From assembly GCA_024305405.1 (NCBI GenBank), contig JAKNDB010000087.1, positions 1,116,001 to 1,180,000 on the forward strand: 64,000 bases of DNA, given 5' to 3'. The notes under the pieces were generated by a model. It worked only from the letters and a program-made list of their open reading frames with translations, was not told the DNA's origin and did not search any database. Below are positions 1-11,899 of the stretch, one piece after another. The position numbers and the translations under genes are program-made. This DNA comes from Dirofilaria immitis (Eukaryota; Nematoda; Chromadorea; Rhabditida; Onchocercidae). The first letter of the stretch is position 1. Every line of letters starts with the position of its first letter.

Positions 1-39
1 TCTATGAAAGTTATCGTATAAAATGGTTTGAAATAAAAG

Positions 40-310
40 ATAGGACGTATGATGGATGGATGTTTGATAGAGAATTCGGAAAGTTCGATGAAAGAACAGA
101 TTTTAGGATTTTGAAAAAACAAAAGTGATTTGAGAATCAGACTAACGCTGGATATTTAAAAGTTAATTATATACAGTTCAGAAGTTTTTAAAATTTCTTA
201 AATCGTAAAAACGTTAAATTATTTGCTCTCATCAGAATTCAGATTCAGCTTTTTAGTATGTAAACAATTTATTTCAATATAGATTTACAGAGTATTTTAA
301 CAATATAGAC
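40..310. repeat. Diverged direct repeat, copy 1
   Basis: This stretch resembles 2195-2575 in the same orientation. Shared landmarks in the same order include GATTTGAGAATC, an AATTTCTT(A/G)AATCGT block, a (T)CTCATC/TTCATC...TTCAG block and a ...ATGTAAA tail. The two copies are clearly diverged and differ by indels. No coding potential was recognised in either. It may be an old transposon remnant or a segmental duplication. The match was made by eye, so the boundaries are approximate. Confidence 0.45.
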
Positions 311-599
311 TTGCAGAGCATTTAAATAGAATCCAAAAGAATCCTTCATGAAGGAGAAGCGTCAATAACTGATTTATCTTGATATACAGAAAAAAGCACT
401 CATTGTAAAATGAATTACAAAGACAGATATGTTATGAATTTTTTAAAATCAGCTAGTAATTTTGCAAAGAATTTAATTTTTAGATTCTATCATGTTATAA
501 TTATGTCGTCTATAGCAATAAGACTTTTCAATACGTAGTACATCTATACTCATATTTCATCTTATTACTGAATCTATAATTTGATCCAGAATGATTTCA

Positions 600-755
600 G
601 TCAATCTACAAGAGATCAACATAAATGGCTAAAGATTTTCTGATTCATTATCCTCCACATGTTGCCATCTGTTTCATCTTTTATGTATTGAAATTCATAC
701 GGGTTTTCCACTTCAATCATCTCATCAAGGCGGATTTTATCAATAGTACTAGAAG
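600..755 (-). pseudogene. Coding-like fragment, product not recognised
   Basis: On the minus strand an open stretch of about 50 codons contains STIDKIRLDEMIEVENPY, followed by EFQYIKDETDGNMW, and ends at a stop near 605. Composition and codon use look protein-coding compared with the AT-rich surroundings. I do not recognise the family. It has no ATG at a sensible place and no neighbouring exon, so it is either an isolated exon or a gene remnant. A bacterial (Wolbachia) origin is possible, because other such fragments occur in the window, but nothing specific shows it. Confidence 0.3.
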
Positions 756-807
756 TTTTTATCCTTTATCATCTGGAAGAAGATAAGTAACACTTCAGAT
801 TAGAACC

Positions 808-845
808 TCTATTATGAATTGGCATTTCTATTATGAATTGACATT
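808..845. repeat. 19-bp tandem duplication
   Basis: Two adjacent copies of a 19-base unit containing CTATTATGAATTGRCATTT, differing at one base. It is a small slippage duplication with no evident function. Confidence 0.7.
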
Positions 846-1317
846 TGAGAAATCCAGATTGTCATTTTCCGAGTGATAAAGGATAAACAAATTTTCTTAC
901 ATTGTGATTTCCTACATCTGTAACCATGATAAGTTTTTTTTTCTGACATCCATAACTTGAATCTCAGCTTCTGCTAAATAAATAGGTACAGTTGAATGGT
1001 TTGTGTAATTTTAAAAATTCTAAAAGAATGATTATCGTACAGACATGCAGCAACTTTTGTCCTTCGAAATTTCAAAATCTAATCATTATTCACCTTCCTA
1101 CATTTGATAGAAATTCTAGAAAAATTTAAATGCTAATTTATAATTATTTAAGAGAGATACATTACCTATTATAGCGATAAGTATAATTATATATATGTTA
1201 GATAATATAGATAGGTGTATATTAGATTTATTTATAAATATATTAATGATTATATGTACGTAAAAATATTTTCCGTATTTTTATCAAAATTTAAGATGGA
1301 AAAAATCTTAAGAAACT

Positions 1318-1656
1318 TTGTTGGATAATCTTCCTATTATTATTATTATTTTGTTGGATAATCTTACAACTATTATTATTATTTTGTTGGATAATCTTAC
1401 TACTACTATTATTATTTTGTTGGATAATCTTACTACTATTATTATTATTTTGTTGGATAATCTTACTACTATTATTATTATTTTGTTGGATAATCTTACT
1501 ACTATTATTATTATTTTGTTGGATAATCTTACTACTATTATTATTATTTTGTTGGATAATCTTACTACTATTATTATTATTTTGTTGGATAATCTTACTA
1601 CTATTATTATTATTTTGTTGGATAATCTTACTACTATTATTATTTTTCTCGGTTGA
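1318..1656. repeat. 33-bp minisatellite, about 10 copies
   Basis: A tandem array of a 33-base unit made of TTGTTGGATAATCTTAC followed by a run of TAT/ATT triplets. The copies are nearly identical in the middle, and the first and last are more diverged. Because 33 is a multiple of three, the array is open on both strands. It would read as an 11-residue repeat (LLDNLTTIIII) on plus and a different one on minus. Neither reading has an upstream gene context, so I treat the open frames as a by-product of the repeat. The near-identity of the inner units suggests recent expansion or ongoing homogenisation. Confidence 0.93.
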
Positions 1657-2194
1657 GAAAATTTTTTACTCATTGATGGGTATAAAAATTTCGAATTCAT
1701 TAAGACAAATTGCAATTGTTAGATGAGAATTTAAAAATTCTATCTGAAAATACATTTCGCATTCTGCCTCTATTTTTATAACATCACGGAAAATATGAGG
1801 TACAATTTGAAATTTTAATTGAAAATCAATGAAGCAAATTTTGAGAAAAAGTCCTATGATTCTTTTCAAAATTTAAAAATTGAAATGTCTTATGCGAACT
1901 TTTTCAGAATACGTAAAAAATAGTTTCAGGAACAGTTATTTGAAATGCAACATAAAACGATTATTAAATGACAAGACGACATCCATAATCTTTTTATGTA
2001 TGATTTAAAATAAGCGGAATGAAAATTAGATCGAATAGTAAAAGATAAACGGTTAATTTAAAATACGAAAGATTCGATGAAGGAAAATTTTTCATCAAGA
2101 GAAGTGCTATATGACAAATAAAGTCATAATACTTTAATTATTATAAAATAAAATTTTCATTCATTAATCTCTTATAAATATACCATATTACAAA

Positions 2195-2575
2195 TTGATG
2201 GATGATGGATGCAATGAACATTCAAGTAAATTTTTCAATTTTCTGCAATCGATAAGAAGATCTTCGAAAAAGAATTTATTCAAATTATGAAAGATTAACA
2301 TTTGATAAAGAATTTAGGTGATTTGATAAAAGGATGAATTTTGAAATTTCCAAAAACAGAAGCGATTTGAGAATCTGATAATACCGGATTTCTTTCAAAA
2401 TTTTTAAATATCACTTCAAAAATTTGGATCAAATGGAACATTGATTAGATATCACTTTCTGAAATTTCTTGAATCGTTTGATCTGACATATTTATTTTCA
2501 TCTGAGCTTAGGTTCAATTTTATGGATATGTAAAATAAACTGTTTTAACATATATTGCAATCTAAATAGAAAAAT
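2195..2575. repeat. Diverged direct repeat, copy 2
   Basis: Second copy of the repeat at 40-310. It shares GATTTGAGAATCTGA, the AAATTTCTTGAATCG block and the region ending in ATGGATATGTAAA. It is longer than copy 1 because of insertions. No gene is seen in it. Confidence 0.45.
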
Positions 2576-2832
2576 GTGAAATTAAAATCAAAGCGTTGAA
2601 TGATATAAAAGGATGAATTAATTAGCTAAAGCTATGATAAGTTTTAAAAAATAAACTGTTATCAATACAACAACGAATGAGTTGACAATTATTAATTTTT
2701 AGTCTGATTGATTATATCATAAATTATAAAAATTTAAAAAATGGAATAATTGTTAAGAAATATCAAATATGGCTTGTATGATAAGAATGATATCATAACT
2801 TGTTATCATAGAAATAACTAACTTTTACAATT

Positions 2833-3010
2833 AATAATGCGATCTTAAATCGATTTCTATTAATCAATCTCGACAACAGTTTTGCACATTGATTAATCTG
2901 ACAGTGAAAGTTATCGAATTATAAATACAAAATTCGAACATCAATATCTATCTATAAATTTTTTCATATAATTAATACAAATAAAAATTGATTTAAGATC
3001 GCATTACTAA
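2833..3010. mobile_element. Small terminal-inverted-repeat element (MITE-like)
   Basis: The left end carries AATGCGATCTTAAATCGATT and the right end carries its near-perfect reverse complement (AATTGATTTAAGATCGCATT). Together they give inverted repeats of about 28-30 bases around roughly 120 bases of non-coding AT-rich DNA. This is the architecture of a non-autonomous DNA transposon (MITE). Target-site duplications cannot be decided in such AT-rich flanks, although TTA/TAA-type sequence borders both ends. No transposase is present. An alternative is a simple long hairpin with another role. Confidence 0.6.
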
Positions 3011-5274
3011 TAAACATTTCATCGTGAAACAATGAATGTTATTTTTAAATTTTTTTAGAATAATATGTTTACAGTATTTAAAGGACATTAACGTATTAGA
3101 GGATGCTAATTTAAATTTTATGAATAAATTCTATTTCGTACGAAATGACAGTATTCTTTTTTAGATAAGAAAGAATAATTTCATTAGCTTTCTATTTATC
3201 CAAGATTTTGAATGATATTAATAATTTACAAATAATATAGTAGATTGCGTGCGTTACGTTGAATTTCGATATTTTTAAATTATAATGAAAGTTGAGGAAA
3301 TTTTGTTTAAGATATCTTAATATTGTTTATAAATTCAGCTTTGATTAATTTTAAATTAATATCTATTTTTCTAAGTTGTTTTTATTATTATTCTGTTTTT
3401 GTTCATTAATACACTAAGTTAAGTTTTCAAAATAAATTGAAATGTCTTATTGATTTATTTTTTTGTCCTACTTAATTTCATTAAAATAATTTTTAAGCAG
3501 ATCAGCATTATTTGCGAAATTATTATCTGTAAGTATGCGAATTTTTTTGTGATTGTAATCTAATAATTAAAAGTTAATATTTGCAATTTAACCATTAAAT
3601 CATATGAAACAATTATATGGCATGAATAAACAAATTGAGCAGTTAATGGAGAATCAATTGGTTATTGAACTGGAAGATATAACTGATGAATTGTCAATTA
3701 TCATTAAATAACAATATTGAAATTATTTTTACCATTATTACTTCATCAATGCAATAATTTTCGACTTAAATTTTTAGTGGATATTCATTATAAATTTTGA
3801 AAAAACACGAATATCAGGATATTTTTAGTACTTGATAAGGTCGAGAAATAATAATAAAAATAATTTTGAAGGAAATGCAGATTGATGAATTTTTGAATTT
3901 ATAGCAGTTTATGAGCAGATGAGCAGTTCTGAATCAATTATAAGCTGGAAGAACATCTGAAATCGGATAATATCAAATTAGTGAACGTGTAAGAGATGGA
4001 TGGAAAAATGAAATTATTTGAAAATATCGATGATTTGGAATCTTATATGGAAACAAACATTTGGTATGATTAAAATGTTTATTACTGAAATCATTCAGAC
4101 TACATTAAATAAATAGATGTTATTTAAAAGGCGTATTCTTTTTACGAGCTAGAAAAGTGCCACAAAGTTGGCGAATGAATTGTCGAAAACTAATAATTCA
4201 TCTCAAAAATTGATGCATGAATTACAGTAAACGAAATTTGCACTCGAAAAGAATGACGAATATATGAAAGTACGAAAATATTGGTCAATGTTGAAGTTTT
4301 CGAAAAAGAATACAGCGCAGAAAATTGAGAAAATCGTCGTGAATTTAATTTCAGAAGTATTTTGAGAAATATAATTTGTAAAGTTGATAATTATGAATAT
4401 TTTATATTTGGGCATGTTTGTAGCGAATTTTCGTCGAGCATCATTTTACACTAAATTCGAATTACATTTGACAGTTAGTCATTTCTGAAATTTATAAATT
4501 TTCAGCTTCTATTAAAATTACGCAAATGGTTTTCTTAGTAAATTTTTACTCTGATTTTAGAATCTTAAATAAAAATTAGTTCGTTTCAAGTGTTTCAAAT
4601 TACATCATAGCATGACTAATTTGCATCTTAATACTATTAATTTGATTTATATTCATAACTTTCATTAAAAATTGATCCGAAAAATGAAAATTGAAATAAA
4701 TCGGAAATTTGAAAATATCGAATGTATAAATTATACGGCTATTTCTTTCTCAGCTTTCGTCGTTTTTAATGTCATTACAGAAATGCAAGGTTAAAAATTG
4801 ATGGGTTGAAAAGAAAGTTTAAAATAAATTAAAATTCAGATTTTATTATTTTAAAATACTCTTATATATGTTTATAACTTCAAGCATTAGAATTAAAAAT
4901 ATTTTTATATAACGCAATGTTGATAACATTCATGAATTTTTGTTGAGAAAAATTTCATTATTTTATGTTGTAAACAATTTCATTACTCTATTTACGATAT
5001 TAATTGATTATACGATTATCATCTTAATATCTTTTAATTGTGCTAGTTTTTAAACATATGTTTTGATGACTGCTTTGAGATCAGATAAAAACATTGTTCA
5101 TACTTAATCAAAAAAATTCTAAAATAGTACGACTTCATTTAATAATTATTTTAATTTCCTAATATAGAATTTTCAATACAAAAAACTATTTATGTAAAGT
5201 ACTAAATAAAATAAAATTACCCGTTCATTTTCCAATGAAAAATTAATATATATTCGCTTATTTATCTACTTAAC
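3011..5274. other. Intergenic AT-rich DNA
   Basis: No exon with convincing coding character, RNA gene or repeat array was seen here. The open frames present are short and rich in Phe, Ile, Asn and Lys, as expected from base composition. Confidence 0.5.
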
Positions 5275-5470
5275 AAGTTAAAAGTTGGTTCAATCGAAGG
5301 CAGGGATGTTGTTTTCATAAAGAGTTACGACTCTAGAGTGTGCATATTGTAAGTACCAGATGTTACTAATAACGGAAATGAATTTGGAAACATTAAGCGA
5401 AGTTCCGGCTAGAATTCTTATTCTAGTGAGAAAACAAAAAGGCTACAGTCAAATTCATCTGAGATTTAGA
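5275..5470 (+). pseudogene. Coding-like fragment, product not recognised
   Basis: This island is less AT-rich than its flanks. One plus frame reads GSIEGRDVVFIKSYDSRVCI up to a TAAGT that could be part of a splice donor. The same frame then continues as PDVTNNGNEFGNIKRSS with two further in-frame stops. The composition is protein-like but I do not recognise the family. It is probably a decayed exon. It could instead be two short exons of a real gene whose other parts are not visible. Confidence 0.3.
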
Positions 5471-6257
5471 CGCTGTTTTTAAAAGATTTTATATTTTTTT
5501 GAAGTACTGATATTATTTGACAATTAGATGATTCTAAAAAAAAGTAGCGAAGCAATTTTTATTAAATAAATCAACAATTTCGATATGATTCATTTTTCTT
5601 ATTTATAATGTAGCAATATGCTATTGATAGTGAAGAAAAGATATCGTAATAAAAAGAATTATAAGCAGATGTGTTACAATAGTTTGCATTCAATTCTTCA
5701 ACATTATAAGTCTTTTCCCATACATAAAAAGATAAGCAAGAAATCAGCTATTTTTTGCATGAATATTAAAAATTTGAAAAAGCATGTATTCCATCTAGAT
5801 GTAGAACTAAAATAATTCATCCACGTAATTATAATGATAAAATTAATTGAAATAAATTCATAATTTTTCGAAAAAAGACTTTCACTGAATTTCTCTTATA
5901 GAAGGTAATTTTAGCAAGCTAATATTATCAATGAAGCAAAATTCGATTAATTTAATCAAAGCAGCATCATAAATAAAAAAATTAATAAAAAAGTTTTTAT
6001 TTTTATTAGCAAAACTTGTACTAAAAATTTGATAATATCAGTAATCTTGTCGTTTTGCGTTTAAACTGTTTTGTTCGATATTTATCAGTTAATATATTTC
6101 TTCCACAATTTTTTTATAATTCATTTCTTGCAATTATTATTATTATTATTATTAACAATTATTGTTAATAATCGAATAATTGTATGCCTATCTTTGCTTG
6201 ATACTAATTTAGCTCTTGTGTTAACTGTTTAACTTTTATCACTTTCTTAAAATAATC

Positions 6258-6416
<159 letters not shown>

Positions 6417-6895
6417 TTAAAATTATGCTTTTACTTACAAATAAGTGAAATAGAGCTCTCATTCCATTATGTTCTAATCTCTCCAAGTCAAATACTTGTT
6501 GTAAGCAATACATCTGCTTGAAGAAATATTTCTTGAATCTAATTTTGATAATTTTGACGATCTAGTTTGCAGGAAGGATGTAGAGAATTTGCATTTCGTT
6601 CCTAGTTGATTTTGTTTTCGAACTGATCGATTAAGAAAAGAAAGAAAAATTACTGAAGAAGTATTTTTGAACACTGGGTAACATTGATTTGACTACTGAA
6701 TTTATGGTGCGATATTCATGGCATTTGATTTTCTGATTTTTGTAGAAGACAGGTGAGAAAAATTCATAACTCCATATCATCCATTTTAGTTAAGTAATTT
6801 CATGTTGTATTTTGAAACTTAAAAAATGATACAAAAAAGTATATATATATGGTGTAAGACTCTTCGATTATATTATTTGATAACTTGTTCGATAC

Positions 6896-7037
6896 TGACC
6901 CTCAACCAGACGTACCATCGGGAATCAACCCGATGGTGCAATGTACATTCGAAATCTTTGTACTCAATGCGTCTGCAATTCGCACCGTTTATCGCAGCTA
7001 GCTGCGTTCTTCATCGATCCACGAGCCAAGTGATCCA
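6896..7037 (-). rRNA. Orphan 5.8S rRNA copy, 5' end missing
   Basis: Read on the minus strand, this begins TGGATCACTTGGCTCGTGG and runs through GATGAAGAACGCAGC, TGCGAATTGCAGACGC and the 3' hairpin to GTCTGGTTGAGGGTC. These are the universally conserved landmarks of nematode 5.8S rRNA. About the first 10-15 nucleotides are replaced by unrelated sequence, and the remaining 142 nucleotides are well preserved. No 18S or 28S sequence is visible in the flanks, so this is not a complete rDNA unit. It could be a retro-copied or transposed rDNA fragment, possibly with some internal transcribed spacer. It is probably not functional as rRNA. A plus-strand open frame over this interval is an artefact of the antisense of the rRNA. 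Confidence 0.9.
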
Positions 7038-7039
7038 GA

Positions 7040-8790
7040 AATTCACTAAATTCTTGAAGAATTCAAAAAAATTTTTAGATCAAATAATTGAAAGCAAGAA
7101 ATTCTTTTAACAAATCAAAGACGTTTTGTCATCACGAACAATATAATTGAGAATAAGCTTACATAAAAATTCAGATTGTTTTTTTCTATACGAATATTTT
7201 TAATATTCGAAATTATAAATTTTTTGATAACATTTGTAAGTATATTTTCATTTAAACGCAAATATCTTCAAAACAGGGATTCAATAGAATGAAAATATTT
7301 TTATCTGCTGGTTATTTCCGTCAATAGAAGCATCTTTATACTGTCTATAAAAATCGAAATTTGTATTGTCCAATTTTGTATCTGAAAAAGAAATAGAAAG
7401 CAACAATTTTTTTTGTGTTATAAATCACAACGAATTAATATAGGAGGCATATTAATTCGCTTTCCTTTTATGCTCAAATATTTATTCAAAATCTGATCAT
7501 AAACTGAAGTATTACGGCGAAATCTAAAAAATCATTTGTAAACATCATTTGAAGAAAAGAAGCACTTTGACACATTAACTTGCCAAATTATAAAATTTTC
7601 TATAGTCCTTTGAATTTCACAATTCTATGCCATTATCTTAGAATAACTATGAAACTTTGAACATTTTGTTCAAGAATAATTGTATACTAGAAAAATGTGG
7701 GAAAGATGGAAATAATCTACCGAACAAAAGCTCGCAATATCAGCGATATTATTTCATTCACTGTTTAAATAACATTCGTGGTTTTATGAACAAAATTGAA
7801 AAATTAAATGAGTAAAAAGATTTGATACAGAATAATAATCCGATTAATAACATTGGATGAAGGCCGAATTTCTATTTATGTTTTTAACAATGAATTAAAA
7901 TACGATTTTTTAAATCACTTTTTCCATTCTCATCTTCATTTATTACAAGTGGCAATTATTCTTGCATTACAAATGTCTTTTTTTTTTTTTCAATCTATAA
8001 TATAATATGCCATGATGTTGATTTAATTTGAAGCCAATAGGCCACAATATTGATTTAATTTGAAGCCAATAGATTAATTGATTTTTGACTAAGCTTTTTC
8101 AAACAATTTTTCATTCAAGCTTAGCATGATTATCTATATTAAAAATATTAAATAATGTTTGCTTTCTTATATTTGTTTATTTCAATTCTAATTTGTTATT
8201 AAATATCGCATTCTTAAATACTCTTTTAATTCGTCATTTTCAATTGATTTGCGATAATATTTTACGCTATAATGAATTTCATGTATAGAATTTCTTTTAG
8301 AAAAATTAATTAAAGCACTGATACATAGTAAATAAATGATTATTCGTAATTGTATTAATATATCAGATTCCATTATAAATTATAATTTCTCGTTAAGCAA
8401 CTAAAACTTTTTAATTTTTTTCTTTTTTTTGTTCGTTAAATTTGATCTCAATTATCAACTTTTTCTGTCATTTTTTTTTAAATAATTAGTTAAAGAACAT
8501 CATTTATTGTTGTTATTACTATTTGTTTTTCATTTAAATCATCAATCTATGAAATAAATGTTAAATAAGAAAACATAAAAATGCGATTTGATATGCAAAC
8601 TTATTATCATAAAATGAGAATTTTGCAACTTTTTAAAAAATTTTTTTGCAATTAGAATTTTTGTTTCACACTTAATTTTTTAAAACTGCAATTTTTGTAA
8701 GCTAACTAAAAAAATAGTAATCATTATTATGATCCGCTTTCCAAAGCAAATATCAAAATTTGTATATTTGATAATTGGAATGGTTGAAAA
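7040..8790. other. Intergenic DNA with a short tandem duplication
   Basis: Mostly AT-rich sequence with no recognised gene. The only structure seen is a 32-base tandem duplication at 8011-8072, with both copies ending TTTGAAGCCAATAG. There is also a T-run near 7978-7990. Confidence 0.5.
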
Positions 8791-8796
8791 GACTGA

Positions 8797-8798
<2 letters not shown>

Positions 8799-8859
<61 letters not shown>
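8799..8859. repeat. (AG)n microsatellite, about 30 units
   Basis: An uninterrupted AG dinucleotide run of about 61 bases. Minus-strand open frames through it give Ser-Leu repeats and are repeat artefacts, not genes. Confidence 0.97.
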
Positions 8860-8862
<3 letters not shown>

Positions 8863-9109
8863 CATTGAGAAGAATAAAAAGGCATAGATTTGAAAAAGTG
8901 AGAAATGGAGAAGAGAGTAAATAAGCATAGTTCATAATGATCAAAAAAATTAGATATTTTTGAAATGTAACATCGTACGATAGACTATAGCAAGCAAAAA
9001 TATTTAATGAAATTTCAAATATAATGATTATAATTATACAAATTTTATTTTAAATTAAGTTTTCGTTTTATCGAGAAATTTTCAGAGAAAGAATTCTATT
9101 GTTTGCTTG

Positions 9110-9720
9110 TAGATTGAAGATTGATTCTTTGATTCTTTTTGCTTTTGTGATTCGATTCGATCAACAATAGCTTTTATTGAATTTATATATATTATATATA
9201 CAATATCGTATTTATACAACGGTTGGAATTTAATGAACAGTACACACAATAAGAATCAGGAGGTATCAACAGCCGTATAAATTATTCCTACAATGTCAAA
9301 TCTTCTTTAATAACTGTCATTCTCCTTTCGCTCCATCATTTTTACCCCGCTTAACTGTTGCCCATACCGTTAAACTGCAGCTCAATTAAACTAACAAAAT
9401 ATCCTCTTGCTGCTGTTGAGTTGAATTGCCCTCGAAATTCGATTCGAAGTCTGGCCTTTTAAAGCTTTCGGGACTCCTCCTTTTACTTGAACTTTAAGGT
9501 GTCATTGTTATGATTGATTGGTTTCATTATTCGATTGATCAGGGCGTTTTGACAATAAACATGTTCATTCCTTCGACTCAATGATCCTCTTCAAAATTAT
9601 CATGGTGCTGTTTGACCCTTTAACATCTCTTGTTTTTCATGATGGCTCCTTTGACTTCACCGACATCATATTTGACCTTTTAATATTCCCATATATGATA
9701 AATATTTATATCTTTCGGAT
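9110..9720 (-). mobile_element. LTR-like retrotransposon remnant, copy A
   Basis: This block is less AT-rich and matches parts of 33330-33880. Shared elements in order include GATTGATTCTT, the (T)TTCGGGACTCC block, AACATGTTCATTCCTTCG, and the TTTGACC...TTGTTTTTC...TTCACCGA series. An internal part around 9230-9335, starting TGAACAGTACACACA, recurs at 16480-16590. Several copies of a non-coding block of this length are typical of LTRs. The matching element at 33.2-33.9 kb continues into a gag-like open frame on the minus strand, so the same orientation is inferred here. Assignment to BEL/Pao is tentative and rests on the presence of that family elsewhere in the window. Confidence 0.55.
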
Positions 9721-9808
9721 TTTTCGACACATTTATCATATATATAAAAAAATTACTGTAAAATTATAATATTTACGAATTAATCAATGGAGCAAAAACA
9801 GTCAAGAG

Positions 9809-9868
9809 GAAATATAGGGTGAATGGTAAAGATACTGACCCGAATATAGGGTGAATGGTAGAGATACT
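9809..9868. repeat. Tandem duplication, two copies of about 31 bp
   Basis: Two adjacent units share GAATATAGGGTGAATGGTA followed by (A/G)AGATACT. The copies are nearly identical. No function is evident. Confidence 0.7.
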
Positions 9869-9879
9869 TTGGACAAATT

Positions 9880-11745
9880 TACGATGAACGAATGAATAAT
9901 GGATAATCGTTATGGATCAGAAAAATGGAATAAATGAAAAAAGATGATGAGAGGAAGAAATCGATCGAATCAAATATGGAGCCATGCCACTTTTAGAAAT
10001 ATTTTCATTTTCTGCTTGTGATTTTTCTGAAATCTTTAAATTACTAAAATTTAAACTTTTTGTAAATTCGAAATTTCTTCATTATTGTAATACTTACACT
10101 ATTTCATTAAATTTATATAAATTTTAACTCCCTACTATTTGAATTTAATTTAACATTTCCTACTATTTCATAACTTTGAAAACATGATATTTTCATTTTT
10201 CATAGCAAATTCGTATTCTTAAATTTTTTATTTTGTTGCATAAAAATTTCGGATATTTCTAATCTTATCAATATTTAAACTTCGAATATCGATTTATCAA
10301 ATATTTCATTGAAAAAAATTTCCATTCTACTATTTTAAATTTCTTATTTTTGTATCGATTTTTATAATTCGAGTTTTTAGAATTTCCTTATGTATTATCA
10401 ACTAAATACGGCAAAAGAAAGTCTGGGCTCTAGAGGAAACTTAAACAACACTTTTGTAAATATAATTCTTCACAATGATTTTACTGATTCACCGCAATGA
10501 TTGAATAAGTGAATGATGCAATTTGTTTATCATAAATATTATCCATTTCACAGCATACAAATCATAAAATAAAGTTCCATTTGGTATTACTTACAATATA
10601 TACATACATACACATACATATATGCATTAATGTTCATAAAGCAAGAAAAGTTTACATTGCCAATTCATTTTTTAACTGAAATGTGTTTCATATTTGCATT
10701 AATAACAAAATTTCGAAATATATACGAAATTCTCTCGTCTCTCGTCTCTTTTTTATTTTAATAAATTTTTATTTATTTCTAAAAAAATTTTTAGAAATTT
10801 GCCATGCTTCATTTCTTTTTTCTAATTTTCATACAATTTCAATGAAGTTCAAGCTGAGTACTGTTGCTAAAAGAGATAATTATTTATCACCTTTATTTAT
10901 TATCCAACCCTTTCTTGCCAAAATTCAATTATTTTCGGAATCACGTAAAATCCTATCCAAAAACAAGTATGGTTTTTACATTGATGAAAAAAAAATGTTA
11001 CTAGAGTAATCAGTGACAAGACTGTAAATTCTATGATGTTGTATAAAAATAATTTTATGGCATAGACAAAAATGCTGTGCTCTTGAAGAGGGTAAATAGG
11101 CAAATATATTTTTCATTAAAATTGTAATGTATACCCAAATCATCTGCCCGATCCTTAAATAAGTCTTTTTTTTTTGCATTTAAGTAATCATTGAAAATAT
11201 CCGATAATTTCCTTATGATAGAGAGTAATTTTTTTTTTTAGTATTCTAATCATTACTTTATTATTTGAACAAATTGTCTCTCTCTTTCTGTTTTTTTTTT
11301 TTTAATTACTAAGACAACAACTATTTTTTGATTTTTTGTAGCTAAAAACAATTAAATATGAAAAAAAATAATGAAAAAATTAATTCTCATCAACATTTCA
11401 TTTTTAAAAATGTAAGATTTTTTAATGATTTTAAAATTCTTTGTTTACATTTATAACATGAAATTTTGAATAGAAAGTATTTAGACATAGTACATACTAA
11501 AATACGATTATTGGAAACGTTAAAATTCAATCTGTTCTGAATAATTTTATCTTATTTAAATATAATCTACTATGCCATTTCTAGTATATTACTTACGCTT
11601 CAAAAACTAAATTGATTCATTATTCTATTAAATATTAACTCTATTCCAAAACAAATGAAAAACTTATCAGATGTATATTTTTTCTATATCTATTCAATTC
11701 TTGAGCTTAGAAATATAACTGCGTCTGAAGGTTTGTGCTCCTAAG
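9880..11745. other. Intergenic AT-rich DNA
   Basis: No recognised gene, RNA or repeat beyond poly-A/T runs and a short TACATACA microsatellite near 10600-10622. The open frames present have AT-driven composition. Confidence 0.45.
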
Positions 11746-11747
11746 TA

Positions 11748-11891
11748 ATGGATAGCAGCAGGAAGTTGAAGTTCAGATTCTTAAAAATGTATACAAATCA
11801 ATTAACAACTGTCATGCGATAATAGTTGTACTCAACAAATTCGATCGTCCTACCGGAGATCCAGGAAGGATGAAACTTCAGGTTGAGAAAG
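11748..11891 (+). CDS. Possible exon of a translation GTPase (IF-2-like), or remnant
   Basis: One plus frame is open from an AG acceptor-like site (GATAGCAG) to a plausible donor GTATAAG. It encodes [12 protein letters not shown]..., then [20 protein letters not shown], then KLQVEK. A hydrophobic beta strand followed by NKxD is the G4 guanine-recognition motif of P-loop GTPases. The NK-D-P-DP-R pattern is what bacterial and mitochondrial IF-2 show at this place. No other GTPase motif (G1 or G3) was found nearby, so it is either a lone exon of a gene with very large introns or a remnant. The family assignment is moderate at best. It could also be an organellar or endosymbiont-derived copy. Confidence 0.35.
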
Positions 11892-11899
11892 TATAAGCA

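Noticed and set aside
6826..7110. 94-codon plus-strand open frame
   Set aside because: It is antisense to the 5.8S rRNA copy.
8680..8944. Minus-strand open frames with long Ser-Leu runs
   Set aside because: They are translations of the AG microsatellite and have no flanking exon structure.
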